Shown one piece after another: positions 8,034-17,807 of a stretch of DNA of 34,007 nt (positions are counted from its first letter, which is position 1; every line of letters starts with the position of its first letter). Source of the DNA: Hyphomicrobiales bacterium. Lineage in GTDB: Bacteria; Pseudomonadota; Alphaproteobacteria; Rhizobiales; Xanthobacteraceae. The DNA lies in the NCBI GenBank assembly GCA_017304555.1, contig JAFKKS010000264.1:1-34007 (forward strand), written 5' to 3'. The notes beneath the pieces were generated by a model, which had not been told where the DNA came from, made no database searches, and was given only the letters and a program-made list of their open reading frames with translations. The position numbers were made by a program, and so were the translations under genes.

Positions 8034-8864
8034 ATGGCAACTACAGGCGTCGGCACGGAGACGGGCGCGGTCATCGCCGGCTCCGCCGCGGCAGACAGAG
8101 GCGGCTTGTCCAACCTACGCAGCATTTCGCTGCCCTTGGGTCTCGCTTTCCTCGTGCTTGCCGGCTGGCAGCTCGCGGTGACGATCGGCCATATCGCGCC
8201 GGTGATCCTCCCGTCGCCGATCTCGATCGTGCGCTACATCATCGACCGCTACGACATCCTGCTGATGCACGCGATCCCGACGACGCTCGAGTCGGCGGTC
8301 GGCTTCATCCTCGCGACTTTGCTCGGCGTCGCGCTCGCCATCATCATCACCTACTCCAAGGTCGCCCGCGAGGCGCTCTATCCCAATCTGGTCTTCTTCC
8401 AGCTGATACCGAAGATCGCGCTGGCGCCGCTGTTCATCATCTGGCTCGGCATCGGCTCACAGTCCCGCATCGCCTTTTCCGTCTTCATCGCCTTCTTCCC
8501 GGTGGTGATCGCGACGACGGCCGGCTTCATGAGCGTCGATCGCAGTATGCTCCGGCTGTGCCGCGCACTCACGGCCTCCGAGTGGCAGATCTTCACAAGC
8601 GTCCGCTTCCCGTCCGCTCTCCCCTATATCTTCAGCGGCATGAAGATCGCGATCACGCTCGCGATCATCGGCGTCATCATCGGCGAATTCATCACGGCGC
8701 AGGCCGGCCTTGGCTATCTGATCATCTTCGCCACGGCACGCGCCGACACCGAAGTGTCGATGGCCGCCATCGTCGTATTGTGCGTTTGCGGCTTGCTGCT
8801 GTATGGAATCGTGGCGCTTGGCGAATGGATAGCCAACAAATTCTACGCGGCGGACACCGAATGA
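8034..8864 (+). CDS. ABC transporter permease, SsuC/TauC type
   Basis: A 276-residue integral membrane protein with about six hydrophobic segments. The first spans about residues 33-53, and the family coupling region reads EWQIFTSVRFPSALPYIFSGMKIA, the EAA-like loop that docks onto the ATPase. It follows the ATPase gene after 9 bases with GAGG upstream of its ATG. The stop codon overlaps the regulator start in an ATGA arrangement, so transporter and regulator are one transcriptional unit. Together with the genes at 6050 and 7128 it completes a three-part importer. Substrate unknown; the divergent amidohydrolases suggest a nitrogenous organic compound. Confidence 0.9.
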   Translation: MATTGVGTETGAVIAGSAAADRGGLSNLRSISLPLGLAFLVLAGWQLAVTIGHIAPVILPSPISIVRYIIDRYDILLMHAIPTTLESAVGFILATLLGVALAIIITYSKVAREALYPNLVFFQLIPKIALAPLFIIWLGIGSQSRIAFSVFIAFFPVVIATTAGFMSVDRSMLRLCRALTASEWQIFTSVRFPSALPYIFSGMKIAITLAIIGVIIGEFITAQAGLGYLIIFATARADTEVSMAAIVVLCVCGLLLYGIVALGEWIANKFYAADTE

Positions 8865-9583
8865 AATCATCATTGCGCTCCGTCGCCGAAATTCCCGCCG
8901 AGAGCACGGAGTCGCTCTCGGCCAATGTCGTTCATCGGCTCGAAGTCGAAATCCTCAAAGGCCAGCGCCGCCCCGGCGATCGCCTCGACGAGCGCCAGCT
9001 TGCCGAGCAGTTCGGCGTCTCGCGAACGCCTGTACGTGAGGCGCTGCAGCGGCTCGCCGCCAGCGGCCTTGTGGTGTCGCGAGGCCGCCAAGGCCTGCAA
9101 GTCGCGCAGCTTTCGCTTGCCGACCTTCTCGACGCCTTCAGCGTCGCGGCAGAGTTAGAAGCACTAGCATCTGCGCAGGCAGCGCGGCGCATCCGCAGCG
9201 AGCAGCGCACGCGCCTCGAGGCTGCGCATGAAGTTTGCGCGGCCGCAGCCAAGGCGCGCGACGTCGACGCCTTCTACGAAGCCAATCTCGAATTCCACGA
9301 AACGATTTCCGTCGCGAGCCACAACCGCATCCTGCACGATGAGTTGCGGCGATTGACGGTGAAGATCTCGCCGTATCGGCGGACGATCACTTATCAGCCC
9401 GGGCGCATGGATTCATCGATCCCCGAACATGGTCAGGTCATGGACGCCATCTTTCGCGGCGACGGCGCCGCAGCGAGCCAAGTGATGCGCGCCCACGTGA
9501 CATTGTTGGGCGAAGGCCTTTCCGACCTGCTGCATTTCTTGCGGATGTCGGGCGACGAGAACATCATCGCCGAACTCACTTGA
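8861..9583 (+). CDS. GntR-family transcriptional regulator, FCD (FadR-like) subfamily
   Basis: A 240-residue regulator with an N-terminal winged helix-turn-helix at about 25-85 (DERQLAEQFGVSRTPVREALQRL is the recognition part) and a C-terminal all-helical FCD ligand domain at about 95-220. The FCD domain usually holds a metal and an organic acid; ENLEFHETI and HVTLLGE carry likely metal-binding residues. ATG at 8861 overlaps the permease stop by four bases, so it is the last gene of the importer operon and probably regulates that operon and the divergent catabolic genes at 303-5807. FCD regulators are mostly repressors released by a pathway metabolite. The gene converges with the CoA-transferase at 9598 across only 14 bases. 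Confidence 0.9.
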   Translation: MKSSLRSVAEIPAESTESLSANVVHRLEVEILKGQRRPGDRLDERQLAEQFGVSRTPVREALQRLAASGLVVSRGRQGLQVAQLSLADLLDAFSVAAELEALASAQAARRIRSEQRTRLEAAHEVCAAAAKARDVDAFYEANLEFHETISVASHNRILHDELRRLTVKISPYRRTITYQPGRMDSSIPEHGQVMDAIFRGDGAAASQVMRAHVTLLGEGLSDLLHFLRMSGDENIIAELT

Positions 9584-9597
9584 TCGCTGCCTCGCGC

Positions 9598-10839
9598 TCA
9601 GGCGCTTGGGTCCTTGACGATCACCTTGTCGTCGTAGAGCGCGCGAATATCGTCGCCGCTGAGCGACAACAAGGTCTGCAAGATCTCATCGTTGTGTTCG
9701 CCCAGGCGGTCGGCGTTAAGCTTCTCCGACGGGGTCCAGCCGGAGAACTTCGCCGCGAGGCCGGGAATGTCGAATTCGCCGATATCCCGATCCACCACAC
9801 GACGTACCGTGCCGCGCTCACGCAGATGCGGATGCGTCATGGCCTCCTGCAAGGAGAGCACCGGTGCGCAGGGAACACGCTCCGCTTCCAGCGCTTCGAT
9901 TGCCGCATCCCGGCTCGGAAAGCTGCCAAGCCACGTCTCGATGACGTCGCGCAGAGCCGCATTGTTGTCGCGCCGCGCACGCGGATCGCGGAAGCGCGGG
10001 TCGTCCGCCAGTTCCGGTTGCCCCATGGCCTTGACCATCTGCGGCCACTGATGCGGCATGACCATGATGGCGATGAACGTGTCGCCCTTACATCGGAAGA
10101 CCCCTGTAGGCCCACCATCGGGATGCAGCGAGCCGCTGCGAGGCGGCGCAAACTGCGCGCCGCGTAGCGAAGTCTTCGGGATATTCACTTCGTGCATGTT
10201 GAAGTAGGTATCGACGAGCGAGCACTCGATATATTGCCCCTCGCCGGTGCGCTCACGGTGCAATAGCGCGGCGTTGATCGCCATCGCCGCCGTCACGCCC
10301 GTCGCATTATCGCCGATGGCGATTGGCAACTGCGCCGGCCCGCGATCGCGCTCTCCGACCGCCGCGGTTATCCCAGCGAAAGCCGCGCCCATATAGTCGA
10401 AGCCCGGCTTGTGGCTGAGCGGGCCATCCTGCCCCGCAAGGGAGATGGAACACATGATCAGCTTCGGATTGAGCTTGCGAAGATCATCGTAGCCAAGGCC
10501 GGCGCGCGCCATCACGCCCGGCGCGAAGTTCTCGACGACAACATCCGTATGCGGAATGAGCGCACGCACAAGCTCGCGCCCTCGTGCATGCTTGATATCG
10601 ACGGCGAGGCTCTTTTTCGAATGGTTATGCTGGAAGAAATACGTGCTCTGCGACTTCGCCCGCGAAGGGTCACGCGCCTTGTCGCCCGACATGCGCCCAC
10701 GATCGCCGAAAGGCGCGAGTTCGATCTTGATCACCTCCGCACCGAGCTCGGCGAGAAGGCGCGTGCACGTTGGTCCCGCGACAAACTGCGTGATGTCGAG
10801 CACGCGGTATCCCGTCAGCATGGGTCGGCCAGAATGCAT
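9598..10839 (-). CDS. CoA-transferase, family III (CaiB/BaiF/Frc)
   Basis: A 413-residue family III CoA-transferase, which moves CoA between carboxylic acids through an aspartyl-CoA anhydride. The N-terminal YRVLDITQFVAGP and AELGAEVIKIE segments and the NFAPGVMARAGLGYDDL stretch are family hallmarks. The catalytic Asp is probably Asp148 in PGFDYMGAAFAG. It is last in a three-gene minus-strand group, starting 35 bases after the DsbA/HCCA-like gene, with a G-rich ribosome site 5-6 bases before ATG at 10839. A second family III transferase lies upstream. The acid activated is unknown. The nearby LysR gene at 12981 is the likely regulator. Confidence 0.9.
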   Translation of the reverse strand: MHSGRPMLTGYRVLDITQFVAGPTCTRLLAELGAEVIKIELAPFGDRGRMSGDKARDPSRAKSQSTYFFQHNHSKKSLAVDIKHARGRELVRALIPHTDVVVENFAPGVMARAGLGYDDLRKLNPKLIMCSISLAGQDGPLSHKPGFDYMGAAFAGITAAVGERDRGPAQLPIAIGDNATGVTAAMAINAALLHRERTGEGQYIECSLVDTYFNMHEVNIPKTSLRGAQFAPPRSGSLHPDGGPTGVFRCKGDTFIAIMVMPHQWPQMVKAMGQPELADDPRFRDPRARRDNNAALRDVIETWLGSFPSRDAAIEALEAERVPCAPVLSLQEAMTHPHLRERGTVRRVVDRDIGEFDIPGLAAKFSGWTPSEKLNADRLGEHNDEILQTLLSLSGDDIRALYDDKVIVKDPSA

Positions 10840-10874
10840 GTCGTTCCCCCGCTATCGGCTGCCGAAGAGCGCGC

Positions 10875-11504
10875 TCACGATGCCGCCCGCGCGAGCGCGT
10901 TCTCACGCTTGAGACCAGCCTCGGTCAGACGCGCCTCCAGCATAGGCATCCGGTCGTAGCCCCAGAACGGCTCGCCGCGGAAATAGAATATCGGGACGCC
11001 GAAAACCTGGTCGGTCACGGCCTCTTCCTGCACGCGCTCGTAGTCCGCCTGGCCTTCGCCCGCCAGGTAGTCGCGGTAAGCCTGCTCGGTCAGGCCGATG
11101 CGTGGCATCAAGGGCGCGATCGCATCGGCCTCGTCCGCCGCCAATTCGCGCTTGAAGAACAGGTCGAACACGAGGTTGCCGTATTCGCGAATCTTTCCGT
11201 GCTTCTCGGCAAGCAAACCGCCGATCAAAGCCGGTGTCGTGTCAAAGATCTTCAGCGGACCACGGATCATCAGGCCGCCGCGCATATTGGCCCAGCGTCG
11301 CGCGTCCATGTACGAGTACTTGATCTTGTATTCGGAGTACTGGCTGCGCTGCCCCTTGCCCTTGAGGCGAAGCTGAAACGGCTTCCATTGCAGCCGAACA
11401 TTGTACTTCTCCTCCAACGCGAAAGCCGGATCGAACGCGAGAAACGCGTAGGGGCTCTTGAAGTCGGTGTACATCTTCACTTCAGCGCGGTCTTCGTTCG
11501 GCAT
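10875..11504 (-). CDS. DsbA-family / 2-hydroxychromene-2-carboxylate isomerase-like protein
   Basis: A 209-residue thioredoxin-fold protein of the DsbA/kappa-GST/HCCA-isomerase group. The N-terminal motif DFKSPYAFLA places Ser17 where HCCA isomerase and kappa GST use an active-site Ser with glutathione; there is no CxxC, so it is not a disulfide oxidoreductase. A GVPIFYFRGEPFWGYDRM segment near the C-terminus carries the cis-Pro loop. ATG at 11504 is chosen because GGAGGA ends 6 bases before it; an ATG at 11510 is in frame but abuts that site. It sits between two CoA-transferase genes, suggesting a glutathione-dependent isomerisation in a CoA-linked aromatic or unsaturated acid pathway (inference). 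Confidence 0.82.
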   Translation of the reverse strand: MPNEDRAEVKMYTDFKSPYAFLAFDPAFALEEKYNVRLQWKPFQLRLKGKGQRSQYSEYKIKYSYMDARRWANMRGGLMIRGPLKIFDTTPALIGGLLAEKHGKIREYGNLVFDLFFKRELAADEADAIAPLMPRIGLTEQAYRDYLAGEGQADYERVQEEAVTDQVFGVPIFYFRGEPFWGYDRMPMLEARLTEAGLKRENALARAAS

Positions 11505-11567
11505 CACCATTCCTCCGCTCGTTATCACCGTTCATTCACGCGTTCGCCTACGTCCGCCCATCGCGCA

Positions 11568-12818
11568 TCAGATCACGCCTTTCGCCGTGAGGTTCGCGAT
11601 CTCGGCATCGGACAGACCAAGCATCGCGCCATAGACCTCGTTGTTGTGCGCGCGCGGGATCGGGGCCGGCGTTTCATAATGCGTGCGCGCGTCGCTGAAT
11701 TTCAGCGGGAACGCCGCCGCAACCGGTCCCTTCAGATCGGGAAAGGCCGGATGCTGCAGCCGCAGCAGCATGTTCCGCGCCTGCATGTGCGGCCACGCAA
11801 GAATGTCGTGGATGTCGCGGATGGGGCTGCAAGGAACGCTTCGCGCGTTCAACCGATCGATGATCTCTTGCGTCGTCAGTCCCTGCGTCCAAGCCCGAAC
11901 GACCTCATCGACCTTGGCGTTGTTGCCGATCCGCCAGCTCGTATTCATGAAGTCTTCGGACTCGAACAGGTCCTGCCGCCCCATTTCCTCGAGTAGCTGC
12001 ACGAGATCCGGCCGTAACCCGATGCCGATGGCGACGACTCCATCCTTCGCCGGATAGGTGTTGAACGGCGACACGCGCGTCATCCGGTTGCCCTGGCGAT
12101 ACGGCAGACCGAGGCCCTCGAAACAATCCAACGGCTCGTCGAGAATAAGCGCGAGCAGGCAATCCGCCATGGACACGTCGATCCACTGCCCTCGCCCCGT
12201 CCGCTCCCGCTGATACAGCGCGCTCAGAACCCCCGACATCGCGAACGTGCCCGCAACGCTGTCAGATATCGGCGAACCGGCCTTGCTCGCGGCCCCCTGC
12301 GGCTCGCCGGTGATGCTCATCAGCCCGGTCGCCGCCTGCACCATCAGGTCGAACGCCTTCAGGCTGCGGTCCGGCCCGGTGCTACCGTATCCAGTGATCG
12401 AACAGTAGATAAGCCGCGGATTGATGCGGCTGAGGCTCGGATAGTCGATGCCGAGGCGTTCGGTGACGCCGACGCGGAAGTTCTCGACGACGACATCCGC
12501 CGTCTTCACGAGTTCGAAAAACAGTTCCTTGCCGCGCTCCGCCTTCAGGTTCAGCGTGATCGCCTTCTTGCCGCGCGAGCGCTTCAGGTAGGCGATCCCG
12601 AGATCATCCTCCGTCCGCCGGCCGAGCGAAACGCCGTCTGGACCGAAGAAGGGCGGCGCGTCCGCCGTAGGGTCGCCTGTGACCGGATCGTCGATACGGA
12701 TAACTTCGGCGCCGAGCGCCGCCAGAAACAAAGTCGCCGTCGGGCCGGAAAGAAACCGCGTCAGATCAAGAACCCTGACGCCCGCGAGAACCTTCTCGCC
12801 ACGCGATATATCGTCCAT
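11568..12818 (-). CDS. CoA-transferase, family III (CaiB/BaiF/Frc)
   Basis: A 416-residue family III CoA-transferase, clearly different in sequence from the one at 9598. Hallmarks are VRVLDLTRFLSGPTATLFLAALGAEVIRID, VENFRVGVTERLGIDY and the catalytic Asp at about 157 in KAFDLMVQAATGLMSITG. The start is placed at ATG 12818; a longer in-frame form to 12872 would add 18 residues with no family match. It is the first gene of the three-gene group and diverges from the LysR regulator. Family members use formyl-CoA, succinyl-CoA, carnitine or bile-acid CoA esters; which applies here cannot be read. Confidence 0.9.
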   Translation of the reverse strand: MDDISRGEKVLAGVRVLDLTRFLSGPTATLFLAALGAEVIRIDDPVTGDPTADAPPFFGPDGVSLGRRTEDDLGIAYLKRSRGKKAITLNLKAERGKELFFELVKTADVVVENFRVGVTERLGIDYPSLSRINPRLIYCSITGYGSTGPDRSLKAFDLMVQAATGLMSITGEPQGAASKAGSPISDSVAGTFAMSGVLSALYQRERTGRGQWIDVSMADCLLALILDEPLDCFEGLGLPYRQGNRMTRVSPFNTYPAKDGVVAIGIGLRPDLVQLLEEMGRQDLFESEDFMNTSWRIGNNAKVDEVVRAWTQGLTTQEIIDRLNARSVPCSPIRDIHDILAWPHMQARNMLLRLQHPAFPDLKGPVAAAFPLKFSDARTHYETPAPIPRAHNNEVYGAMLGLSDAEIANLTAKGVI

Positions 12819-12980
12819 TTCGCCTGCCACCTCACATCGAATTCGATGTCGAAACGCTGCGTGAGGACGCAAGCATTTGCAAGTCGCTATCCCGCCTGAA
12901 TTCTTGTTGTCATAGCGGCAATGTCAATATGATATGGATTACGAAATGTGATGCAGATTCCGCATAACGCCGGGTGAGCA
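12819..12980 (+). promoter_or_regulatory. Divergent CoA-transferase / LysR intergenic region
   Basis: This 162-base AT-richer gap lies between divergently transcribed CoA-transferase and LysR genes, the classic place for a LysR operator. A short palindrome ATATGATAT sits at 12927-12935 and a run of AT-rich sequence extends to about 12950. I could not fix a unique T-N11-A box. It probably holds both promoters (inference from layout). Confidence 0.4.
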
Positions 12981-13913
12981 ATGAGCAGCCTTGCAGACGT
13001 TCCAAATCTTTCCGCGAAACATTTGCGCGCCATGGCCGTCCTTGCGCGGTTTGGCAGCTTTATTGCGGCCGCGTCTTATCTGCGGATATCGCAACCGGGC
13101 CTCAGCCGCATCATTCAACAGGCCGAAGCGTTGCTCGGATTGAAGCTGTTCGAACGCCGCACGCGCGGCGTTTCCCTCACCGAGGCAGGTCGCGAGTTCA
13201 TTCCAGCCGCCGAACGCTTGCTGGAGGAGCTTTCACAACAGTCCCGGCGGGCGCGGGCGCTCGATGGCGAGATGCACGGGCAGCTCATCATCTCCTGCCT
13301 GATGTCGATCTCTCATCGCCTGTTGCCGGAGGCGCTTGTCGCATTTCGCAAGCAGCATCCCAAGATGTACGTGCAGATCAAGGAGGGGCTTGCGAGCGCC
13401 GTGCATGAGGATGTGCGCAGTGGTATCGCCGACTTCGGCATCGGCAATGCCACGGGGCTTGGCGAGAGCATCGTCGCCGATTCGATCACGCAGGAGCCGT
13501 GTTACGTCGTTCTGCCGCGCCGGCATCGGCTTCACCGCTCAGCCTTCATCAGCCTGGGCGACATCGCCGAAGAGCCGATGATCTCGATGCCTCCGGATTC
13601 CGGGCTTCGGCGAACTATCGACGTCTACGCCAACGAACGCGACACTGTGCTCAACCACAGCATTATCATCAATCAGTTCGGCTCGCTGTTCGACTTCGTG
13701 GCGCGCGGGCTTGGAATATCGATCGTTCCCGTCACGGCCCTGCCGCCATCGAGCGAGTACCCGATCGTCGCGCGGCCGCTTCGCCCCGGCATCAAGCGTC
13801 GGACCGGCGTTCTTCGCCTGGCAGAGCGCCCGCTGACGCGCGCATCCGAAGCCTTCCTCGATATCTTCCGTCCGAAATTCCTCGCGGCGATGCATTATCG
13901 CTCCCGCGGATGA
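12981..13913 (+). CDS. LysR-family transcriptional regulator
   Basis: A 310-residue LysR-type activator. The helix-turn-helix occupies about residues 15-70, with FGSFIAAASYLRISQPGLSRII as the HTH core and LFERRTRGVSLTEAG after it. The rest is a two-lobed periplasmic-binding-like effector domain of normal length. It is divergent to the CoA-transferase group at 9598-12818, so its effector is probably an acid or CoA intermediate of that pathway. The stop lies only 3 bases from the end of the convergent dppF-like gene. Confidence 0.92.
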   Translation: MSSLADVPNLSAKHLRAMAVLARFGSFIAAASYLRISQPGLSRIIQQAEALLGLKLFERRTRGVSLTEAGREFIPAAERLLEELSQQSRRARALDGEMHGQLIISCLMSISHRLLPEALVAFRKQHPKMYVQIKEGLASAVHEDVRSGIADFGIGNATGLGESIVADSITQEPCYVVLPRRHRLHRSAFISLGDIAEEPMISMPPDSGLRRTIDVYANERDTVLNHSIIINQFGSLFDFVARGLGISIVPVTALPPSSEYPIVARPLRPGIKRRTGVLRLAERPLTRASEAFLDIFRPKFLAAMHYRSRG

Positions 13914-13916
13914 GGC

Positions 13917-14887
<971 letters not shown>

Positions 14888-14891
<4 letters not shown>

Positions 14892-15907
14892 GCCGCCACC
14901 ATGGTTTCGCGCATCACCTCTTCGGCGCGGTGGCACGCCGCAATGTGATGATTGCCGAGCCCGCGCAGTTCCGGCGCTTCGGTGCGGCAACGGTCGATGG
15001 CATAGCGGCAGCGCGGGGCAAAGGCGCAGCCGACAATCGGCTCACGCAACGACGGGACAATGCCCGGAATTTCCGTGAGGCGGCGCTTTCGCCCGGCGCC
15101 GTGGAAACGCGGAATTGAAGCCATCAAGCCACGCGTATAGGGGTGCGCCGGCCGGTCGAACAGCTCGAGGATCGGCGCCTCCTCGATCTTTTGCCCCGCA
15201 TACATCACCATCACGCGCTGGCACGTCTCCGCGACGACACCGAGATCGTGCGTGATCAAAATGACGGCCGCGCCGGTCCGCGACTTGAGTTCGAGGATGA
15301 GGTCGAGGATCTGCGCCTGAATGGTCACGTCGAGGGCTGTCGTCGGCTCGTCCGCGATCAGAAGTTTGGGATTGCAAGCAAGCGCCGTCGCGATCATCAC
15401 CCGCTGCCGCATGCCGCCGGAGAACTGATGCGGATAGTCGTCAAGCCGCCGCACGGCGTCGGGAATGTGGACAAGCCGCAGCATCTCCGCTGCGCGCTCC
15501 CGCGCCGCCGTTGTGCTCGCCCCGGAATGGATGCGTACGGCTTCCGCGATCTGGTGGCCGACCGTGAGCACGGGATTGAGGCTCGTCATCGGCTCCTGGA
15601 ACACCATCGCCATGGCGTTGCCGCGGATGCGCCGCATCGCGGCCTCGTCGAGCGGAGCCAGGTCGCGGCCCTCGAACGACACCGTGCCGCCGACAATGCG
15701 CGCCAGCCGATCCGGGAGGAGTCGCATCACAGAAAGCGCCGTCACGCTCTTACCGCAACCGGACTCGCCGACGATACCAAGCGTCTCGCCGGGCGAGACC
15801 TTGAAAGACACGCCGTCGACGGCACGCGTCACGCCGTCGGCGGTGAAAAAGTGCGTGCGCAAATCCCGCACCGCGAGCAAAGGAGCTATGGCGGGTGCGC
15901 CGGTCAT
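14888..15907 (-). CDS. dppD: Oligopeptide/dipeptide ABC transporter ATP-binding protein (DppD/OppD type)
   Basis: A 339-residue ABC ATPase: Walker A GESGCGKS at about 47-54, signature [15 protein letters not shown], Walker [14 protein letters not shown]-loop LITHDLG, and the C-terminal Opp/Dpp domain with [16 protein letters not shown]. Two starts are possible: GTG at 15910 and ATG at 15907. The ATG is preferred, shares a base with the dppC-like stop (TGATG) and has GAGGCGG upstream. It pairs with the dppF-like ATPase. Confidence 0.9.
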
Positions 15908-16797
15908 CACATCCGCCTCGCGAGCCGCGGGTCCAGCCGGTCACGCAAGCCGTCGCCGAGAAGATTGACTGCAAGCACGACGAGTGCGAGCGCGACGCCG
16001 GGCGCAAAAATGGTCCACGGCGCGCGGCTGAGAAACAGCCGGCTCTGCGCAATCATGTTGCCCCAGGTCGGCACCTCCGGCGGCGTGCCGGCGCCGAGAA
16101 ACGACAGCGACGCCTCGATCAGGATCGCGGACGCGCAGATATAAGTCGCCTGCACGATCAGCGGCGCCACAGTGCTGGGCAAAATGTGGCGCAGGAGGAT
16201 TTTCCAAACCGGCGTTCCGCTCGAAACCGCCGCTTCGACATAGGGCGCTTCGCGCACGCTGAGTACGACCGAACGAACGAGCCGCACCACGCGCGGCACT
16301 TCGGGAATCGTGATCGCAAAAATCACGACCGTAACGCTGGCGCGCGTCAGCGCCACCAGCGCGATCGCGAGCAGAATGCCGGGGATCGCCATCAACCCGT
16401 CCATCAGCCGCATAACGACCGCATCGGCGCGACGGAAATAGCCGGAGACAAGACCGATCACGAGGCCGAACAGGATCGACATCACGGACACGGCGACACC
16501 AACATAGAGCGAGACGCGAGCGCCGAAAATCGTGCGCGCGAATACATCGCGACCGAGGTGGTCGGTGCCGAGCCAATTGGTGCTGGATGGCGGCCGCAAT
16601 CGTTGCGCCGGGCGCATACTGACGGGGTCGCCCGCGAACAGCGGTGCGGCAAGCGCAAGAATGGCGACGAGAAGGAGGATCAAGGCGCCGATCGTCATCG
16701 TCGGGTTGCGTTTGACAAAGCGTAGCAGCGCGGCGCCATGGCCCTGCCGGTCACGCGCCAGCGCGGCACTCTCTTGCGTGAAATCGGCGGCACTCAA
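15907..16797 (-). CDS. dppC: Oligopeptide/dipeptide ABC transporter permease (DppC type), TTG start
   Basis: A 296-residue permease with an N-terminal membrane segment at about 36-54 (MTIGALILLLVAILALAAPLFA), the OppC-type periplasmic region with WLGTDHLGRDVFARTIFGAR, and a transport domain ending in NLLGDGLRDRLDPR. The start appears to be TTG at 16797, overlapping the TGA of dppB as TTGA; the next ATG would remove the first membrane segment. The non-ATG start combined with a four-base overlap suggests translation depends on ribosomes finishing dppB. Confidence 0.9.
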   Translation of the reverse strand: MSAADFTQESAALARDRQGHGAALLRFVKRNPTMTIGALILLLVAILALAAPLFAGDPVSMRPAQRLRPPSSTNWLGTDHLGRDVFARTIFGARVSLYVGVAVSVMSILFGLVIGLVSGYFRRADAVVMRLMDGLMAIPGILLAIALVALTRASVTVVIFAITIPEVPRVVRLVRSVVLSVREAPYVEAAVSSGTPVWKILLRHILPSTVAPLIVQATYICASAILIEASLSFLGAGTPPEVPTWGNMIAQSRLFLSRAPWTIFAPGVALALVVLAVNLLGDGLRDRLDPRLARRM

Positions 16798-17735
16798 TAG
16801 CGGATCCTCGGATCGAGCAGCGTGTAGGTGAGATCGACCAGGAGGTTTACCAGCACATAGACGCCGGAGAAGATGAGGATCACGCCCTGAATGACGGGGT
16901 AATCCCGCTTCTGGATGGCGTCGACCACGAGGCGTCCGACACCGGGGATATTGAACACCGTCTCGGTGATCACGACGCCGCCGATGAGGAGCGCCACGCC
17001 GATGCCGATCACGGTGACGATCGGAACGCCGGCGTTCTTCAGCGCATGCTTGAGCAGCATCGGCGCGGTGGCGACGCCCTTGGCGCGCGCGGTGCGGATG
17101 TAGTCTTCGGCAAGGACCTCAAGCATCGAAGCGCGCGTGATGCGCGCGATCAGCGCGACATAGGCAAGTCCAAGCGCGATCGACGGCAACACCAGCCGCT
17201 CGATCCAGGGCCCGACGCCCTGCTCGATCGGAACGTAGCCTTGCACCGGCAGCCAGCGCAGCGTGATCGAAAAGACGTAGATCAGGAGGTATCCGACGAC
17301 GAACACCGGCACGGAAAAACCGGCGACGGAGACGGCCATCAAGCAACGATCGATCCAGGTTCCTGCCTTCCACGCCGCCAGCACGCCGAAGCTGACCGCA
17401 AGCGCGACCGCCACACCGATGGTGGTGAGCGCAAGCGACACCGTCGGCTGCACACGCTGGCTGATGAGGCGCAGCACCGGCTCGTTGGAGAATATCGAGA
17501 TGCCGAAGTCACCTTGAACGATGCGCCCGCTCCAGCGCAGAAACTGCACGATCAGCGGCTCGTTGAGCCCAAGGCGTTCGCGGATAGCCGCGATCTGCGC
17601 GCTCGTCGCATTGTCACCGGCAATGATCGCCGCCGGATCGCCCGGCGAAAGATGCAGCAGCAGGAAGACGAACACCGCGACGATGCCCATCACGAGCACC
17701 GTCGAGGCCAGCCGGCGCATCACGTAAGCGAGCAT
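16794..17735 (-). CDS. dppB: Oligopeptide/dipeptide ABC transporter permease (DppB type)
   Basis: A 313-residue permease. The first membrane helix begins at once (MRRLASTVLVMGIVAVFVFL), followed by the family-typical HLSPGDPAAII and RERLGLNEPLIVQFLRW segments and five further hydrophobic stretches. The end, LVDLTYTLLDPRIRY, is canonical. ATG at 17735 has a perfect GGAGGT site 4-5 bases upstream. The gene follows the broken binding-protein gene after 72 bases and overlaps dppC. Confidence 0.92.
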   Translation of the reverse strand: MLAYVMRRLASTVLVMGIVAVFVFLLLHLSPGDPAAIIAGDNATSAQIAAIRERLGLNEPLIVQFLRWSGRIVQGDFGISIFSNEPVLRLISQRVQPTVSLALTTIGVAVALAVSFGVLAAWKAGTWIDRCLMAVSVAGFSVPVFVVGYLLIYVFSITLRWLPVQGYVPIEQGVGPWIERLVLPSIALGLAYVALIARITRASMLEVLAEDYIRTARAKGVATAPMLLKHALKNAGVPIVTVIGIGVALLIGGVVITETVFNIPGVGRLVVDAIQKRDYPVIQGVILIFSGVYVLVNLLVDLTYTLLDPRIRY

Positions 17736-17773
17736 CGCACCTCCGCGCAGGGTCGAAAGCGATCTATGCCATC

Positions 17774-17800
17774 ACGCGCGTAAGGCACGTCACCGCGCGT
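17774..17800. other. Possible hairpin between dppA-like pseudogene and dppB
   Basis: ACGCGCG at 17774-17780 pairs with CGCGCGT at 17794-17800 around a 13-base loop. It lies just after the binding-protein stop and before the permease gene, where such operons often carry an attenuating or RNA-stabilising hairpin that keeps binding protein in excess. No T-tract follows. The stem is short, so this is weak. Confidence 0.3.
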
Positions 17801-17807
17801 TGTCTCC

